Position numbers and translations under genes: made by a program | The notes under the pieces: model-generated | Database searches by the model: none | What the model saw: only the letters and a program-made list of their open reading frames with translations | What the model was told of the DNA's origin: nothing | In this document: in pieces, positions 16,634 through 25,769 of the stretch | Position numbering within the stretch: the first letter of the stretch is position 1 | Layout: every line of letters begins with the position of its first letter | Assembly: GCA_950073835.1 (NCBI GenBank) | Contig: CATMRP010000002.1 | Span: 19,207 to 83,206, forward strand | DNA length: 64,000 nucleotides | From: an uncultured Alteromonadaceae bacterium | Lineage (GTDB): Bacteria > Pseudomonadota > Gammaproteobacteria > Enterobacterales > Alteromonadaceae | Direction: 5' to 3'

Positions 16634-19432
16634 CTATTGATAACGGTATTTGATGCCTACCCACACGCGACGGCCTGTTTCAATGCCACTGTCTCCTGGT
16701 GTCACCAGATATGTACGGCTATTCAAAAGGTTATTAACGTCCAGATTAAATTCCAGTTCGCCGAAGTTTGCTGCGGGTAGACTATATTTAAGGGCCAGGT
16801 TAACCAGTATGCGGTCATTAAATTCGGCTTTCCGATAGAAGGGCACAACCACATTATATGCAGCACACTCAGCACAAGCTCGTTCAAGAAGACGTGTTTG
16901 TCTTGATCCGCCTGTACTCACGGCACTTACGTAACTGCCGGTGTAATTCGCGGTAACTGCTGCGGTAATCGCATTCCATTCCATAGCCCACCCCATATTC
17001 GCAGTCATTGGCCGGCTATAATTTGCATTTACGCGGTTGAGCTGATCTTTGGTAATGACCTGGCCTTCATAATAAACCAGGTCGTCAAGAGCGGCATCAT
17101 CGATAGCGGAGTCATAATCGTTATTGTTGCGATAATTTTGCGTGTGGCTGATATTTGCCCACAGTGAATGCTCACCAAATTTAGCGCTCCACGCTAGTGA
17201 GACTCGCTGACTGGTGCCCCGACCAGAATTATTCTGATACGCATAGCGATAACCATCAGTGTCCAGCACGCTCTCGCCAGAGCGGGCTAACTGATCCTGC
17301 TGCCAGCGATACACATAATTAATTGAAAATGTGCCAAATAATGCCGTTGACTGCTTCCAGCCTATCGTTGCCTCATCATTATAGGGTGTGGTGACATCCT
17401 GATACCGGTCGCGGTAGTCACTGTCATCGCTTGATAGCGTCCAGCCTTGCAGGTAACCGTTCTGTATAGGCCGGTACTGAACATAATACGGTCGCTTAAG
17501 CTCTTTAATTTTATAGGTAAGCAAGCCCGCATCATAATATCGGTTTAATCCCAGCACCAATAAGTTACCATTATCGAAAACATCAATACCGGCACTTAAT
17601 CGAGGAGCAATATTGTGCTGTTTAAAAAAATCATCGTAATCATAGCGAAGACCAAGTCTTAACGAAGCTCGCCCCCAGTCGACATTGTCTTCAATGTACG
17701 CACTGAACTGGTTAATATCGACATTAATATTCTCCGCGCCATAGACAATACGAGTTTGAAAGTACTGTGGGGTTGTCAGTACATTGTCAGAATAGGCCAG
17801 CACGTGTTCAGGATTACTGAAATCAATATAACCCCCTAGCTGCGCCGCCAATTCAGTTAGCGGAATGGCATAACTAATACTGATACAATCGTTAGTATAT
17901 CCGCTACAATTTAATGGGTTATCTAAATCCGACGTGGAATATAAAATTGGCGAATTATAATAGTAACTGTCTTCTTTCCGGGTCCTTTCCATTTCATCTC
18001 TAAGCCAGGATGCGCCAATTTGGAGGTGGTGTTGAAGGCCAAGAAATTCAAAACTCTCTAAATCAATATAACTGCTCAGTTGCGTACTTAACTGTGTTTT
18101 ATCGAGGTCGCCGTAGCCACCTTCTTTTGAAAATGACTGAGCCTCGTAATCACTGTCGTCTAAGTCATAGGTGTTGTTAGGATCATATTGCCCCCAATCA
18201 ACCCCCTTTGCCTGAAACCATATGTAGTAGTGTTGTGGTGCCTCGCGACTATTCTCGCTATGGTTAACGCTCAATTCAGTATGCCAGCTTCCCCAATCAG
18301 TATTTTCCTGCACTTCAATAATACTGCCAATACCGCCACCTTCCGCGGTGAACCAGCTATCCTTCACGTTTTTCAATAAATTATGGTTCTGATAGGGTGC
18401 GTACATGATTGACCAGTCAAGTCTGTCAAGCCATGTATCACGCATACTGTATTTTATTAATACATTAGTATTTTCACGCTCGGTTTCGACAATTTGTTGC
18501 AAAGATACATCGGAAATCTGACTTTTTAATAAATTAGCTGAGACCAGAATACCGTGATGACGGTTAAAGGAATGACTGCCTAACACACTTAAACTACTGA
18601 TATTGTATACGGGCACCTGATCTTCCAAAGGAATACTGGTATCTACTGCAGAGTCACTACTATTGTCTTCACCATCAAACCCGTTAAGAAGGTGAAACTC
18701 TCCCCAGGCGCTGTTGGTACTGCGAAAACTCGCTGAGAAAGCTGGCGCGAATGAACTCATGGCATCGAGCCCCTCTACATCAACGACGCCACCTGAAAAG
18801 TAACCAAAACGAGCAGGAATGTTGTTATCAAACACCTGGATATTGTCAACAATATCGCTGTTTACGGTAAAGGTTTGGGGAGCCCCGTATACGTCATTTA
18901 CACTGGCAATGCCACTTTCACTACTGCCAGGATCCTGTCGGCTGTTGAAATTCATGCCATCAAGAAAAAAGCCGGTTTGCCATGGCTGACCACCAGAGAT
19001 AGAGAGTAGCTTAGCGCGGATTTCACCGGCACTGCTGGCTTTTAGCGCGTTTTCTGAACCCTGAACGCCTGGGAGCAACAATATGAGATCGTTAATGTCA
19101 CCAGAACCTCTTGGCATATTTTCGATAAATTGCTTATCCAAATAAAAGCGCCCACTGATTTCCGGCACCTCAAGACCAATATACTTGCCATAAACATCGA
19201 TGTGTTCAACGTTTTCTTCTGACTCATATTGCTTGAGGCAGTCGCGCATTCGTGGCGTGTATTGAGAGCTTTCTACTCTTCCCGCTTGTTTGATACATGC
19301 CTCTACATAACTTTCAGGCACTAGATAATGATTGGCTAAAGACTCAACCGACTCAACGGCACCAGCCCCAACAGATGTAAGGGCCGGTATCATTAAGGCG
19401 GTTATGCTAACTGCATAACCTCGTTCTAACAT
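16634..19432 (-). CDS. TonB-dependent outer-membrane receptor
   Basis: 932 aa. After the signal peptide comes an unusual ~60-residue extension with two cysteines (VEACIKQ, MRDCLKQ). A TonB-box-like HIDVYGKY follows, then the plug (LILLLPGVQGSENALKASSAGEIRAK..., FFLDGMNFNSRQDPG). A long beta-barrel ends in VWVGIKYRYQ. The receptor imports a bulky ligand through the outer membrane at the expense of TonB; the ligand is unknown. It starts 10 bases after the stop of the big lipoprotein gene, suggesting a receptor-lipoprotein pair. Expression is probably controlled by the Fur box at 22291. Confidence 0.85.
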   Translation of the reverse strand: MLERGYAVSITALMIPALTSVGAGAVESVESLANHYLVPESYVEACIKQAGRVESSQYTPRMRDCLKQYESEENVEHIDVYGKYIGLEVPEISGRFYLDKQFIENMPRGSGDINDLILLLPGVQGSENALKASSAGEIRAKLLSISGGQPWQTGFFLDGMNFNSRQDPGSSESGIASVNDVYGAPQTFTVNSDIVDNIQVFDNNIPARFGYFSGGVVDVEGLDAMSSFAPAFSASFRSTNSAWGEFHLLNGFDGEDNSSDSAVDTSIPLEDQVPVYNISSLSVLGSHSFNRHHGILVSANLLKSQISDVSLQQIVETERENTNVLIKYSMRDTWLDRLDWSIMYAPYQNHNLLKNVKDSWFTAEGGGIGSIIEVQENTDWGSWHTELSVNHSENSREAPQHYYIWFQAKGVDWGQYDPNNTYDLDDSDYEAQSFSKEGGYGDLDKTQLSTQLSSYIDLESFEFLGLQHHLQIGASWLRDEMERTRKEDSYYYNSPILYSTSDLDNPLNCSGYTNDCISISYAIPLTELAAQLGGYIDFSNPEHVLAYSDNVLTTPQYFQTRIVYGAENINVDINQFSAYIEDNVDWGRASLRLGLRYDYDDFFKQHNIAPRLSAGIDVFDNGNLLVLGLNRYYDAGLLTYKIKELKRPYYVQYRPIQNGYLQGWTLSSDDSDYRDRYQDVTTPYNDEATIGWKQSTALFGTFSINYVYRWQQDQLARSGESVLDTDGYRYAYQNNSGRGTSQRVSLAWSAKFGEHSLWANISHTQNYRNNNDYDSAIDDAALDDLVYYEGQVITKDQLNRVNANYSRPMTANMGWAMEWNAITAAVTANYTGSYVSAVSTGGSRQTRLLERACAECAAYNVVVPFYRKAEFNDRILVNLALKYSLPAANFGELEFNLDVNNLLNSRTYLVTPGDSGIETGRRVWVGIKYRYQ

Positions 19433-19442
19433 ATCAGAAAGC

Positions 19443-22229
19443 CTATTCTCCGCTTAATGGTGCAGTATCTTCCTCATCTGCAATACCATCACCGTCTGAA
19501 TCGGAATCTGCAGTCAACCCTGATGCAGTAATTTGCGCTTCTGTTGCCGACAACAGGAAGAAGTTAGGCATGCCATCCGTGTCGGTATCGATAAAGGCAA
19601 TGTCAGATGCCGGGAAGTCATCCTGTGTGGCAATAATTTCAGATAACGTAACAATGTAATCAATCACATCGGCTTCTTCGTTAACATCGTTATTCACTAA
19701 AGCTGTAGCCGCATCATACATACCTGCATTGGCGTTCAATTCAATCAAGGATTCAATAACACCTTGTAATTCATTGGTAGACAACAACAACGATTGGTTA
19801 GTCACTTCAGTAATTGTTGCTTTCAAAGTTGCTAACTGTGCAGGCACAACTGTCGCGTAGTCGTCATTCATTCCCGCCTGACGTCGCAGCGCGCTTTCCA
19901 CAGGGTATATTGCGTAACCACTACTGCTCACTTCACCATCATCAGAAACGGCTAAATTTGCTAACTCACTCACAATATCGTCTATCAAATCTTCGGTAAG
20001 GGTTTGTTCGTTTAACAGTTTGGTCACGGCAGAGAGCGCTGAGGCTAAGTAATCTTCTGCGGGGCTGATGTTGCCAAAACTAGCTAATGCAGTGGCTATT
20101 TCAAGGTAACCGTTTAATTGAGCAATGCCGTCGTCAGTCAGCAATGCTGTTTCCTGGCCCGAACTCACTGCGGCGGCAAGCATGCCGTCAGTATCATCGG
20201 TAACAGCAAATGACGGGATCAGGTTTTTGTAAGCCTCCCGAGCCACACTGGTTGAAACTAATCCAGCTTCAGTGGATAAGTAGGTATCCACTAACGTTTT
20301 GCATGCAGCTTGTTTAGAAGAAACGTCTTCGCCCAGGGAATCAAGCAGTGAAATTACTCGCCAGCAGCCCCAGTCGCCGGTTATATAGCGATCAGTCGAT
20401 AACCCCGCATTTTCCTCAACATAGGCCTGTGTATTGAGCACATTGTCAAACGCATAGTTCAGCACTGTAACGGCGAGAGTATTTTCTTGCAGACTGATTA
20501 ATTTAATCGCAGTTTTACCTGCACGATCCCCCAGGTTTTCATCCACCAGAATTTCGTAGTAAGCGCGTAAATCATCCTTCTCGGTAACAAAATAATCGTA
20601 AGCCGCTTGAGATGCCTCGGCAACCGTTGCCCCCTCAAGTAACCCGTTGACTACCTGATAAGCAAACACCTCTTCCAGCGCATCTTCATAATCACCGTCT
20701 TCTGGATCGATAATCGCCAGGGCCGGATTGGTCGCTAGATCAGGGTATAACCCCTCTAGAACACCCGCTACTGTCTCCACTGGCGTTAGCGATGAATCAT
20801 AGGTGGCTTGTGCATATTCATTCGCTTCATAAGTGTACTCAGCGTCGTAGCTTACGTCAGTAAACAACGCCAGAGTTTTTGCTGCATAGTCCTTCGACTT
20901 ATCATAAGCCTGAATAATATAATAGTAATCAGCAACATAGCTTAAATAGAATGACCGTGTACGGTAAGCAGGAAAGCCACCACTCTCTCGCCAACCGATT
21001 CCTTCCGCCATAGTCGCCATGTTGTCGATGGCAAATTCGGCCTTCTCGCGATCTTCATCGCTGAAGGTCGATAAGTATGTTGCTACTCTGTCGCGAACCT
21101 GAGAATAAGCTGCAACTACAAAACGACCATACGCTGTAGAGTATTCTTCTTCTTTAATGGCATTGGCAAAGATATTGATTGACGTTAACAGGTTCTCGGC
21201 CAGTTCACTTTCGCCAGCGTCAATATAATCATTCATTAGCAATTGATAGAAAGCCGCATCGCTGGAGCTGATATTGGTTAAGCCTTTTTCCGCCAGATAT
21301 TGGTTAAAGGCAGACTCAGCTTCGGTTCGTAAGGTATTTGCCAGAGCTGTTTTATTTGCCGAATCCAGCGCCCTGGCAATTGAGCGCAGCGCTTCACCCC
21401 GAATATCATTCTGACCTATAGTAGCAACCAGTTCAGCACCTTTATCTTCAAAACCAGCAATGTAATAGCCTTTGGCAATCTCAGCAGTTACCTCGTCCTG
21501 CGCTTCTTCGTCAGAAGAGGTTTCAAGCAGCGCTTCGGCTGATTTTAAGTGGGAATAATCCGACGCAAAGTAATAATTGAGTTTATCTGCATTGGTGGTA
21601 AAGGCAGGTTGTAAATCAATCGTGGCTTCTACCGGTGCAGCAATAATGCCGTCAGTAAAGCTGACAGTAAAATTCTGATCAATTTGTTCTAAACTCGCTG
21701 GCGTGTAAGTAAATGCCCCGGTAGCAGCATCCAGCTCAAGGTTGCCGGATGCTGGTTGGGTTACAACGCTAAAAGTTATTGTATCTCCGTCAGCATCGGT
21801 GACACCTAGCGTGCCCGAGCTGCTACCCTGGCTGCTCACCACGACACTGCTTGTTTGCAATACGGGAGCATCGTTGATATTGATAACGGTAAATGTAACC
21901 GTTGCTGTTGCCGTAGCTTTACCATCTGAAACCTGCACAGTTACGCTGTCTCCCCCGGCAAAATCAGCCGCTGGCGTATACGTAAATGCACCATTTGATT
22001 CCAAAGCAAACACCCCATTTGATGCGGCGGATGCGACTGTATAGGTCAGCGTGTCACTGTTGTTCGCATCACTTGCAACAACGCTGTCAGACACACTAGT
22101 GTCTTCGTCCAGCGTATAGCTGTAATCTGATGAAAATTCGGGGGCTTTATTATCTGAACCACCGCCACACGCAGATAGCGAAGAAGCTATAGCAACCGCA
22201 AGCAAACAGCGGTTAATTTTAAATATCAT
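19443..22229 (-). CDS. Large lipoprotein with cadherin-like domains and helical repeat region
   Basis: 928 aa. The lipobox LSAC-GGGS ends the signal peptide. Two cadherin/VCBS-like modules follow (TYTPAADFAGGDSVTVQVSDG near 90 and TYTPASLEQIDQNFTVSFTDG near 170). Residues ~215-880 are a long alpha-helical, Ala/Tyr/Asp-rich repeat-like domain. The C-terminus has a thrombospondin type-3-like calcium loop (DSDSDGDGIADEED). Surface exposure is likely. It is the first gene of the operon and directly precedes the TonB receptor, so a substrate-capturing partner lipoprotein is the simplest reading. No family name is recognised for the central domain. Confidence 0.7.
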   Translation of the reverse strand: MIFKINRCLLAVAIASSLSACGGGSDNKAPEFSSDYSYTLDEDTSVSDSVVASDANNSDTLTYTVASAASNGVFALESNGAFTYTPAADFAGGDSVTVQVSDGKATATATVTFTVININDAPVLQTSSVVVSSQGSSSGTLGVTDADGDTITFSVVTQPASGNLELDAATGAFTYTPASLEQIDQNFTVSFTDGIIAAPVEATIDLQPAFTTNADKLNYYFASDYSHLKSAEALLETSSDEEAQDEVTAEIAKGYYIAGFEDKGAELVATIGQNDIRGEALRSIARALDSANKTALANTLRTEAESAFNQYLAEKGLTNISSSDAAFYQLLMNDYIDAGESELAENLLTSINIFANAIKEEEYSTAYGRFVVAAYSQVRDRVATYLSTFSDEDREKAEFAIDNMATMAEGIGWRESGGFPAYRTRSFYLSYVADYYYIIQAYDKSKDYAAKTLALFTDVSYDAEYTYEANEYAQATYDSSLTPVETVAGVLEGLYPDLATNPALAIIDPEDGDYEDALEEVFAYQVVNGLLEGATVAEASQAAYDYFVTEKDDLRAYYEILVDENLGDRAGKTAIKLISLQENTLAVTVLNYAFDNVLNTQAYVEENAGLSTDRYITGDWGCWRVISLLDSLGEDVSSKQAACKTLVDTYLSTEAGLVSTSVAREAYKNLIPSFAVTDDTDGMLAAAVSSGQETALLTDDGIAQLNGYLEIATALASFGNISPAEDYLASALSAVTKLLNEQTLTEDLIDDIVSELANLAVSDDGEVSSSGYAIYPVESALRRQAGMNDDYATVVPAQLATLKATITEVTNQSLLLSTNELQGVIESLIELNANAGMYDAATALVNNDVNEEADVIDYIVTLSEIIATQDDFPASDIAFIDTDTDGMPNFFLLSATEAQITASGLTADSDSDGDGIADEEDTAPLSGE

Positions 22230-22535
22230 TACAGAACCTCTTTAAGAATATTTTATTCAAAACAACATAATCTTAAACATAGCATTAATCGCAAATGAGA
22301 TCCATTATCATTTACATTATTATTTAGATATACTAATTTACAAAATAATTGAAAATCTGGTACGAGACCATTGTCTTTGCTCTTTTCAGTGAAAGCACTA
22401 TCATTTTATATTGTGATTTAATCTGGCCAGTGTTTAATTAACACCCAGATAGTGCAAGTCACTCAGTAGAGAAGCTGGAATTTATAATTTTTAATTCTAC
22501 ATTTAGTATCTAAAGGGAATTTTTAAATCATCATA
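22230..22535. promoter_or_regulatory. Divergent promoter region with Fur-box candidate (22291-22315)
   Basis: Between the divergent lipoprotein operon and the two ankyrin-like pseudogenes lies AAATGAGATCCATTATCATTT (22293-22313 core), with AAATGA/TCATTT arms, close to the GATAATGATAATCATTATC Fur consensus. The region is very AT-rich. One site may serve both directions. Confidence 0.6.
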
Positions 22536-23399
22536 ATGATAGTCAAAAAGTTAACTACCTACAGTTTGATAATTAATCTAATACTGGCCACTGGCCTGTA
22601 TTATTCGTCAACCTGGGCTAACACAGAACGCCCGGGTTCAGGCGTGCAAAATAATCAAGGCAGTCTTTTTGAATTACCGACTAAAGCGAACTCCAAAAAG
22701 CAAGTGACAGAGCGTTTACGCCATGATGTGGGCATAGCAGGATCAGACAACTGCGATCTTTTTTCTGACTCATTTCTTAGCGACAACGCTGACAATGTAG
22801 CATGGTTAACCTACGCCAAAGCCCAAGAACGAGTTGAGCATGAAAGACGCAAAATTATGTATGGAGAAATGAGAAGTTAAAAACTCTCCCGGGGAGAAGG
22901 CCTGCTCAACGCCATCGATAATGGTGACTTACTCATTAATGAGCAGTTTAAACCAGGCGCCCCTCATTTCACCCCCTTAATGCATGCCATTCAGAGCGAT
23001 CAAAAGGCCATTTCTGTCGAAACCGTGAATCAGTTTCTCGCTCGCGGCGCAATTGTGCATAACAATTATCAGTGGATTGATATTGCTAGCCGCACCAGCC
23101 CGGAAGTCGTACAGGTGCTTATCGGCAATGGTTTGGAACCCAATACTAAAACGGCATGGTACCAACACTCTACAGATTTAATTACTCAAGCTGTGTTAAG
23201 CGGCAATTTGGAACTGGCAGACTATTTAACATCGCTTGGGTATTCCTATAGCCGAACTGCTGTCAAGCGAGAGTATAAAGAGCAGCGCCTCAACAGCGAT
23301 TTCACCGAGCGTGAGGTGACCCTCGGCGAAATCATTAAGTCATCAGGGCGTCGAGTAAAAAACAAAGAAGAGGTACTGGATTACCTCGCTACCCATTGA
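22536..23399 (+). pseudogene. Ankyrin-like paralogue interrupted by an in-frame stop
   Basis: The frame from ATG 22536 runs 114 codons to TAA at 22878-22880 and then continues without a break in the same frame to 23399. The part after the stop (GEGLLNAIDNGDLLINE ... TPLMHAIQSDQKAISVETVNQFLARGA ... EVVQVLIGNGLEPN ... SGNLELADYLTSLGY) aligns with the intact gene at 14268-15248. The part before it is a signal-anchor plus linker, as expected for the N-terminus. So one nonsense codon splits an otherwise complete gene. Alternatives are a sequencing error or readthrough. Confidence 0.75.
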
Positions 23400-23412
23400 A
23401 CAGGGGGAATGA

Positions 23413-24242
23413 ATGCCTTTATATCGATGGATTTTTCTTTTTGCCAGTTTAACGGTTAATGCTGGATTAGAGTATTTACTGATTAAAACGGAATTTTATC
23501 CTGCCAATGGCGCCGCAATATCAAATATTCCCAATCAATTAGCCTCACACCATGAAGCATTTAAAAACAGTGAGAGAATCAGTTCAATAGCAATATCAGT
23601 GGCGAAGGAAGAGCAGGTTTGCACACAGGAAGTCAACGCTGAGTTGCTGACCCTATACACCGATGATCCCAAACTTAGGGCCTTGGTTCGGTTACAAAAC
23701 ATCAAAATCAGAGAGTTTCATAATCAATTGGCAAACACGAAGGAAGATAATCTTGTTAGCGTACTGCTCGCAGCCATCGATGCCGGTGAAATTGGTATTA
23801 ATGAATCTATAGGTATAGCCCCACCGCTGCTAACGGTATTGATGCGAAAAAATCAATCACTGCATCTGAACTTGATAGCTTTTTCGCGCGTGGCGCTACT
23901 GTTCATGACAACTCTGATTTATCACACAACGTTTTATCTGGGCACTCTCCAGAGATTATAAAAGTGTTCCTTGATGCTGGTTTTGATCCTAATAAACTAC
24001 ATGACGAAGATTCGAACCTTCCAAACTTAACAACCATGGCTTTTGCACAAGGCAACTATGAGGCTGTAGATTACCTTGAATCCATTGGTTATTACCTGCA
24101 GGAGGAAGTAATGGTATCAATGAAGAATGCATCTGGAGAAAATGAGCGGAAACTTTTACCTCTGAAAGAAGCCATAGAGATGAGTCAGCGAATGCCAGAG
24201 GAATTAAAAGCAAAGCAGCTTGAATATTTGCGTAATAAATAA
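23413..24242 (+). pseudogene. Second ankyrin-like paralogue broken by a frameshift
   Basis: It starts at ATG 23413 with AGGGGGAAT upstream, 13 bp after the previous pseudogene. The N-terminal TM, linker and VLLAAIDAGEIGINE are in frame. At about 23835-23850 similarity moves to another frame: GIDAKKSITASELDSFFARGATVHDN..., then SPEIIKVFLDAGFDPN and GNYEAVDYLESIGY up to TAA 24242. The junction lacks a few residues relative to the paralogues, so a small deletion is as likely as a slip in the A6 run at 23846-23851. The full unit would be ~275 aa. Confidence 0.75.
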
Positions 24243-24560
24243 TTATTTAGAACTAACTTGGCGGGGTAGTGCAGGCTTAACCGACCAGTATACTTTACCA
24301 ATCAAATCGCCTTTATTCACCACGCCAATCTGGTTAGCAGAGATCGATTCAGCAATGTTGTCTCCACTTAGATAAAAAGTATCCTTTGCAGTATTTACTG
24401 CAATAACGCGTTTTACAACGGTACCAAATGTGGCAGTTCTGACAACAACCAGATCTTTCAGGTTTACTCTGCTAAAAGGCATTTTTACCGCCAGAACAAA
24501 AGTATCTGGCGGTAAGGTGGGTAGCATACTCCGGCCGGTTATACGCAGGATCTTAAACAT
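24243..24560 (-). CDS. sodX: S26-type signal peptidase, Ni-SOD maturation protease
   Basis: 105 aa from ATG 24560, which overlaps the sodN stop as TGATG; the longer open frame to 24605 runs inside sodN. The catalytic Ser is S11 in GRSMLPTL and the general-base Lys is K50 in VVKRVIA, with the later LSGDN box. This compact S26 protease cuts the leader of Ni-superoxide dismutase so that His1 can bind nickel. It has no N-terminal membrane anchor. The stop abuts the stop of the convergent ankyrin-like pseudogene. Confidence 0.9.
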   Translation of the reverse strand: MFKILRITGRSMLPTLPPDTFVLAVKMPFSRVNLKDLVVVRTATFGTVVKRVIAVNTAKDTFYLSGDNIAESISANQIGVVNKGDLIGKVYWSVKPALPRQVSSK

Positions 24561-25057
24561 CACAGATCCGGATAAAGTACTTGCTCTGCGGGCGGGTAAG
24601 GACATGTCACCATTTTAGTTGCAACACCTTTGGTCTCCCAAAAGTAACCGGCAAATTGATTTACCAATTCCAATAGTTTTACGCACTTTTCACGATCTAC
24701 ATGCTGTTTACAGGCTGAACCGGCAAGCATAATAGAGTGCACCAACTCATGGGTATCCGGAAATTTTTCAAATTGTGGGACTTTAAAATAGTCTCCCCAA
24801 ATTACCCGTACTTCCGACTTTACTTTTTCAGCATGAATTTCCTTTTCGCGAACCAAGCGGCTCAGGGTCGACATTTGACTTACCGTTAAACTGCCTTTTT
24901 CTTCAAGTTCAATAAGTAAATCCGTGAAGCGGATAACGCTTAAGGCCGCCAGTTGGGCGGTAGAAGGATCATAAATTTTACACGGAATATCGCAATGAGC
25001 GCTGGCCAAATCAAACTTTACATGAGCATCAATTGAGTTAAGAAGCTGATAAAACAT
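24560..25057 (-). CDS. sodN: Nickel-containing superoxide dismutase
   Basis: 165 aa from ATG 25057, with GGAGAG upstream; the upstream Met at 25117 is inside the previous gene. A 20-residue leader ends in SA. The mature N-terminus HCDIPCKIYDP matches the nickel-hook motif H-C-x-x-P-C-x-x-Y, with Ni ligands His1, Cys2 and Cys6. The remainder is the four-helix bundle expected for NiSOD. It converts superoxide to oxygen and peroxide without iron or manganese. It is co-transcribed with sodX and with the His-rich protein upstream. Confidence 0.95.
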   Translation of the reverse strand: MFYQLLNSIDAHVKFDLASAHCDIPCKIYDPSTAQLAALSVIRFTDLLIELEEKGSLTVSQMSTLSRLVREKEIHAEKVKSEVRVIWGDYFKVPQFEKFPDTHELVHSIMLAGSACKQHVDREKCVKLLELVNQFAGYFWETKGVATKMVTCPYPPAEQVLYPDL

Positions 25058-25062
25058 AGTAT

Positions 25063-25272
25063 TCACTCTCCGGTTGACTGAAAGCGGCCGAGCGCTTTGT
25101 AGATAGCAAACATACAAGCCAGGCCCACAGCAGCAATCGAAAGTAAGAACAGAGCATGAATAAACATACTGCTCCAGTGGTTATGATCATGACCTTCGTG
25201 CGATAAAGCAACTGGGCTAAATAAAGTTAAGACAAGGACCAGCTGTAGCCAGCAATTTTTTACATGTTGCAT
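25063..25272 (-). CDS. Small His-rich membrane protein next to sodN
   Basis: 69 aa. The signal peptide ends VALS and is followed at once by HEGHDHNHW. One TM helix (ALFLLSIAAVGLACMFAIYKAL) and a short tail complete it. If cleaved after VALS, the exposed N-terminus would be a four-His cluster suited to Ni(II) or Cu(II). Its stop is five bases before the sodN start. A role in nickel supply for NiSOD is inferred from position only; it matches no accessory protein I recognise. Confidence 0.65.
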   Translation of the reverse strand: MQHVKNCWLQLVLVLTLFSPVALSHEGHDHNHWSSMFIHALFLLSIAAVGLACMFAIYKALGRFQSTGE

Positions 25273-25295
25273 TTATTTCTCCTTATAAGAATGCT

Positions 25296-25769
25296 TCAGT
25301 GAACCGAGGGGCCTGATTGATAGAGGTAAGTGTTATTAATACGCTGCTTTGGGGTGAAATTGTCAAAACTGCCATATTCATTCTCAAACCAACTCAGTTG
25401 ACGATGTGCAAGTTGACATCCCCAACAGGTACCTGGGGTTTCACCATGCTTACAAAATACTGCTATCACCCGTTGCCTTGCTTGCACCAATGCATTCCAA
25501 GCTTGGCGCAGACTATTTTCCCGCACGTAAAGATCAGCCAGATTATGGTAACTCACCAGCAATGCGCCGAGTGATTGCCGGGATGTGGGCTGATGCTTGA
25601 TTAACGGATCAACTAACTCAATTGCTTTGAGGTAACAAAACAATGCAAGTAAAGTATGGTAATTCTCAAAATATTCATTGCCCTGGGAAATAGCATCGCT
25701 CCATTCTTTATAAAGAATGTCAAAGCGATTCCTTTTCACCTCATGATTTTCTGTGAAACTAGTTTGCAT
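25296..25769 (-). CDS. Hypothetical helical (TPR-like) protein
   Basis: 157 aa from ATG 25769, chosen because GGAGGAAA lies just upstream; an ORF five codons longer is also open. It is cytoplasmic and alpha-helical: NYHTLLALFCYLKAIELVDPLI and GALLVSYHNLADLYVRENSLRQAWNALVQARQRV resemble TPR helices. A Cys/His motif CKHGETPGTCWGCQLAH (four C/H candidates) follows and could bind a metal. The start overlaps the stop of the preceding gene by 11 bases. Function unknown. Confidence 0.6.
   Translation of the reverse strand: MQTSFTENHEVKRNRFDILYKEWSDAISQGNEYFENYHTLLALFCYLKAIELVDPLIKHQPTSRQSLGALLVSYHNLADLYVRENSLRQAWNALVQARQRVIAVFCKHGETPGTCWGCQLAHRQLSWFENEYGSFDNFTPKQRINNTYLYQSGPSVH

Noticed and set aside
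24560-24605. Longer start of the Ni-SOD peptidase inside sodN
   Set aside because: The ATG at 24560 overlaps the sodN stop (TGATG) and gives the usual short N-terminus; the extension is only an open frame.
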